Of a DNA stretch of 64,000 nt, positions 63,246 through 64,000 are shown one piece after another. The notes under the pieces were generated by a model that was given only the letters and a program-made list of their open reading frames with translations, had not been told where the DNA came from and ran no database searches. Numbering within the stretch: position 1 is the stretch's first letter; each line of letters begins with the position of its first letter. The stretch is taken from contig JAFQAZ010000003.1 in assembly GCA_017416855.1 (NCBI GenBank), forward strand, positions 1-64,000, given 5' to 3'. The translations under genes were made by a program, and so were the position numbers. The DNA comes from Clostridia bacterium. Lineage in GTDB: Bacteria; Bacillota; Clostridia; UBA1381; UBA9506.

Positions 63246-63341
63246 TTAATCTCCTTTTGTATTTTCTTTTATCTCAGTACATAAATTAACAATATCAACT
63301 GCAAATTGTTTTGACAAATCTACAAGTTTGTTTTCTTTCAT
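63246..63341 (-). pseudogene. 31-codon remnant resembling the N-terminus of four-helix-bundle (S23/IVS-type) proteins
   Basis: A short ORF starts at 63341 with GGAG 7 nt upstream and reads MKENKLVDLSKQFAVDIV and then NLCTEIKENTKGD before a stop at 63246. From memory this matches the beginning of the four-helix-bundle proteins of about 120 residues related to 23S intervening-sequence proteins, which normally continue with a YxLTNQLLRSGTSIGAN segment. That continuation is absent here. It is either a deletion derivative or a very small gene. It lies directly next to the hairpin array. Confidence 0.5.
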
Positions 63342-63357
63342 CTCATTTCTCCACTTT

Positions 63358-63539
63358 ATGAATTGTCAACTATCGTTGCCATGAATTGGCATCCCGCCAT
63401 GAATTCTCGCTCCGCTCCATGAATTGAATTGCCTTTATAATGCACGAAGTGCAATTCATGAGCCGCAAGGCTCAATTCATGAAATCACAGATTTCAATTC
63501 ACGCCGAAGGCAATTCATTGAGTTTGCTTTGCAAACTCA
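63358..63539. repeat. Array of small hairpins separated by a 7-bp linker (AATTCAT/ATGAATT)
   Basis: The linker ATGAATT occurs at 63358, 63381, 63399 and 63419, and its reverse complement AATTCAT at 63453, 63474, 63496 (as AATTCAC) and 63512, so the array itself is mirrored. On the right half every segment between linkers is a perfect hairpin: gcac-gaa-gtgc, gagcc-gcaa-ggctc, gaaatc-aca-gatttc, gcc-gaa-ggc and tgagtttgc-ttt-gcaaactca. Stem sequences all differ. On the left half only ggc-atccc-gcc is hairpin-like. No ORF uses the region. Confidence 0.8.
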
Positions 63540-63580
63540 TTTTACCATACATTTATCGGCAATACAATCCTTTTCTTATG

Positions 63581-64000
63581 TCAAGACCGCTTTGTTTCCC
63601 GCTTTGCTTCATAAAGTAACATATCAGCACGGTTCAGCAATTCTTCCACGCTGGTTTTGCCGTCATATTTTGCCGCACCTACGCTCATACGGATGTCAAA
63701 ATCGTCGCGAAAATCAATGGCATCCAGTTCAGTTTTCAGGGTTTCGCAAAGCTCTTTGATAAGCGTTTCATCAGAGGTATCGGCAATGAGCACAAATTCA
63801 TCACCGCCCATACGGAATGCCTCCACATCAAACTGCTCTGCCACGCGGGTTAATGTTTCGGAAATCAGCACCAGAGCACGATCGCCCTCCAAATGCCCCC
63901 AGGTGTCATTGATATGCTTGAAATTATCCAGATCACACATAATAACATAGAAGGAATCGTTATGGTCTTTTTTATACTGATCCAGTTGTTCCTGAATTTC
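63581..64000 (-). CDS. GGDEF-domain protein, C-terminal part (5' end outside window)
   Basis: The frame is open from the right edge to the stop at 63581 (139 codons). It shows the end of a diguanylate cyclase domain: FYVIMCDLDNFKHINDTWGH, the active loop RMGGDEF, and SVGAAKYDGKTSVEELLNRADMLLYEAK. The GGDEF loop is intact (G-G-D-E-F), so the enzyme should make cyclic di-GMP from GTP if the missing N-terminal part is normal. There is no RxxD inhibition motif that I can recognise with confidence in front. The N-terminal sensor is not visible. Confidence 0.9.
   Translation of the reverse strand, partial: EIQEQLDQYKKDHNDSFYVIMCDLDNFKHINDTWGHLEGDRALVLISETLTRVAEQFDVEAFRMGGDEFVLIADTSDETLIKELCETLKTELDAIDFRDDFDIRMSVGAAKYDGKTSVEELLNRADMLLYEAKRETKRS

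Noticed and set aside
63358-63539. CRISPR-like array
   Set aside because: Repeats are only 7 bp, change orientation in the middle, and the inserts are 9-21 nt and self-complementary. No cas gene is present.
63246-63539. Diversity-generating retroelement (four-helix-bundle Avd plus repeats)
   Set aside because: No reverse transcriptase and no template/variable repeat pair; the ORF is only 31 codons.

Overview
The window looks like part of the chromosome of an uncultured anaerobic member of the Clostridia (Firmicutes). The reasons are the moderate GC content, strong AGGAGG-type ribosome binding sites, S-layer homology (SLH) anchors on secreted proteins, Lpl-type sugar ABC transporters, a [FeFe]-hydrogenase maturase (HydG), an ECF transporter subunit and a G5/LysM/M23 cell-wall peptidase. 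No rRNA, tRNA or CRISPR array was found. Apart from trpB, every gene I accept lies on the minus strand.

Layout from left to right. 1-735 is the end of a helix-turn-helix replication-type protein of the kind carried by integrative elements. 0.9-6.4 kb is a housekeeping block: pantothenate ECF S component with coaX, an orphan trpB, a PflX-like radical SAM protein and hydG. 6.5-20.3 kb reads as one 11-gene transcript with a clear promoter at 20302-20330 and a terminator at 6482-6514. In order of transcription it holds two M55 D-aminopeptidases, a GH2 hydrolase without its N-terminal domain, a DUF4091 protein, a Gfo/Idh/MocA oxidoreductase, MgtC, a HAD phosphatase, two endonuclease/exonuclease/phosphatase enzymes, a PHP phosphoesterase and a fusion of an M28-like peptidase with an AAC(3)-type acetyltransferase. 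21-41 kb encodes five very large secreted proteins: a 1,893-residue multi-module SLH protein, a 909-residue SLH protein and three paralogous heparinase II/III-like proteins, two of them SLH-anchored.

41-58 kb continues with two amidohydrolase-fold proteins (the second has lost its metal ligands), a DegT-type aminotransferase, the LplC and LplB permeases, an unanchored 1,095-residue surface protein that shares modules with the 1,893-residue one, two paralogous LplA-type binding lipoproteins, a membrane-bound AraC-type sensor-regulator and an M23 peptidase. 58-63 kb has a DUF4432 mutarotase-like protein and a GH116-LacI operon. The right edge has an unusual array of small hairpins beside a truncated ORF, then the end of a GGDEF protein.

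My reading is that 6.5-63 kb is a large glycan-use locus of Gram-positive design. Cell-surface lyases and binding modules would capture and cut an acidic or amino-sugar-containing polymer, the Lpl system would import fragments under control of the AraC sensor, and the intracellular enzymes would finish the breakdown. The substrate is not identifiable from sequence alone. The strongest regulatory evidence is a 46-bp promoter block, identical at 45 positions, in front of both binding-protein genes.
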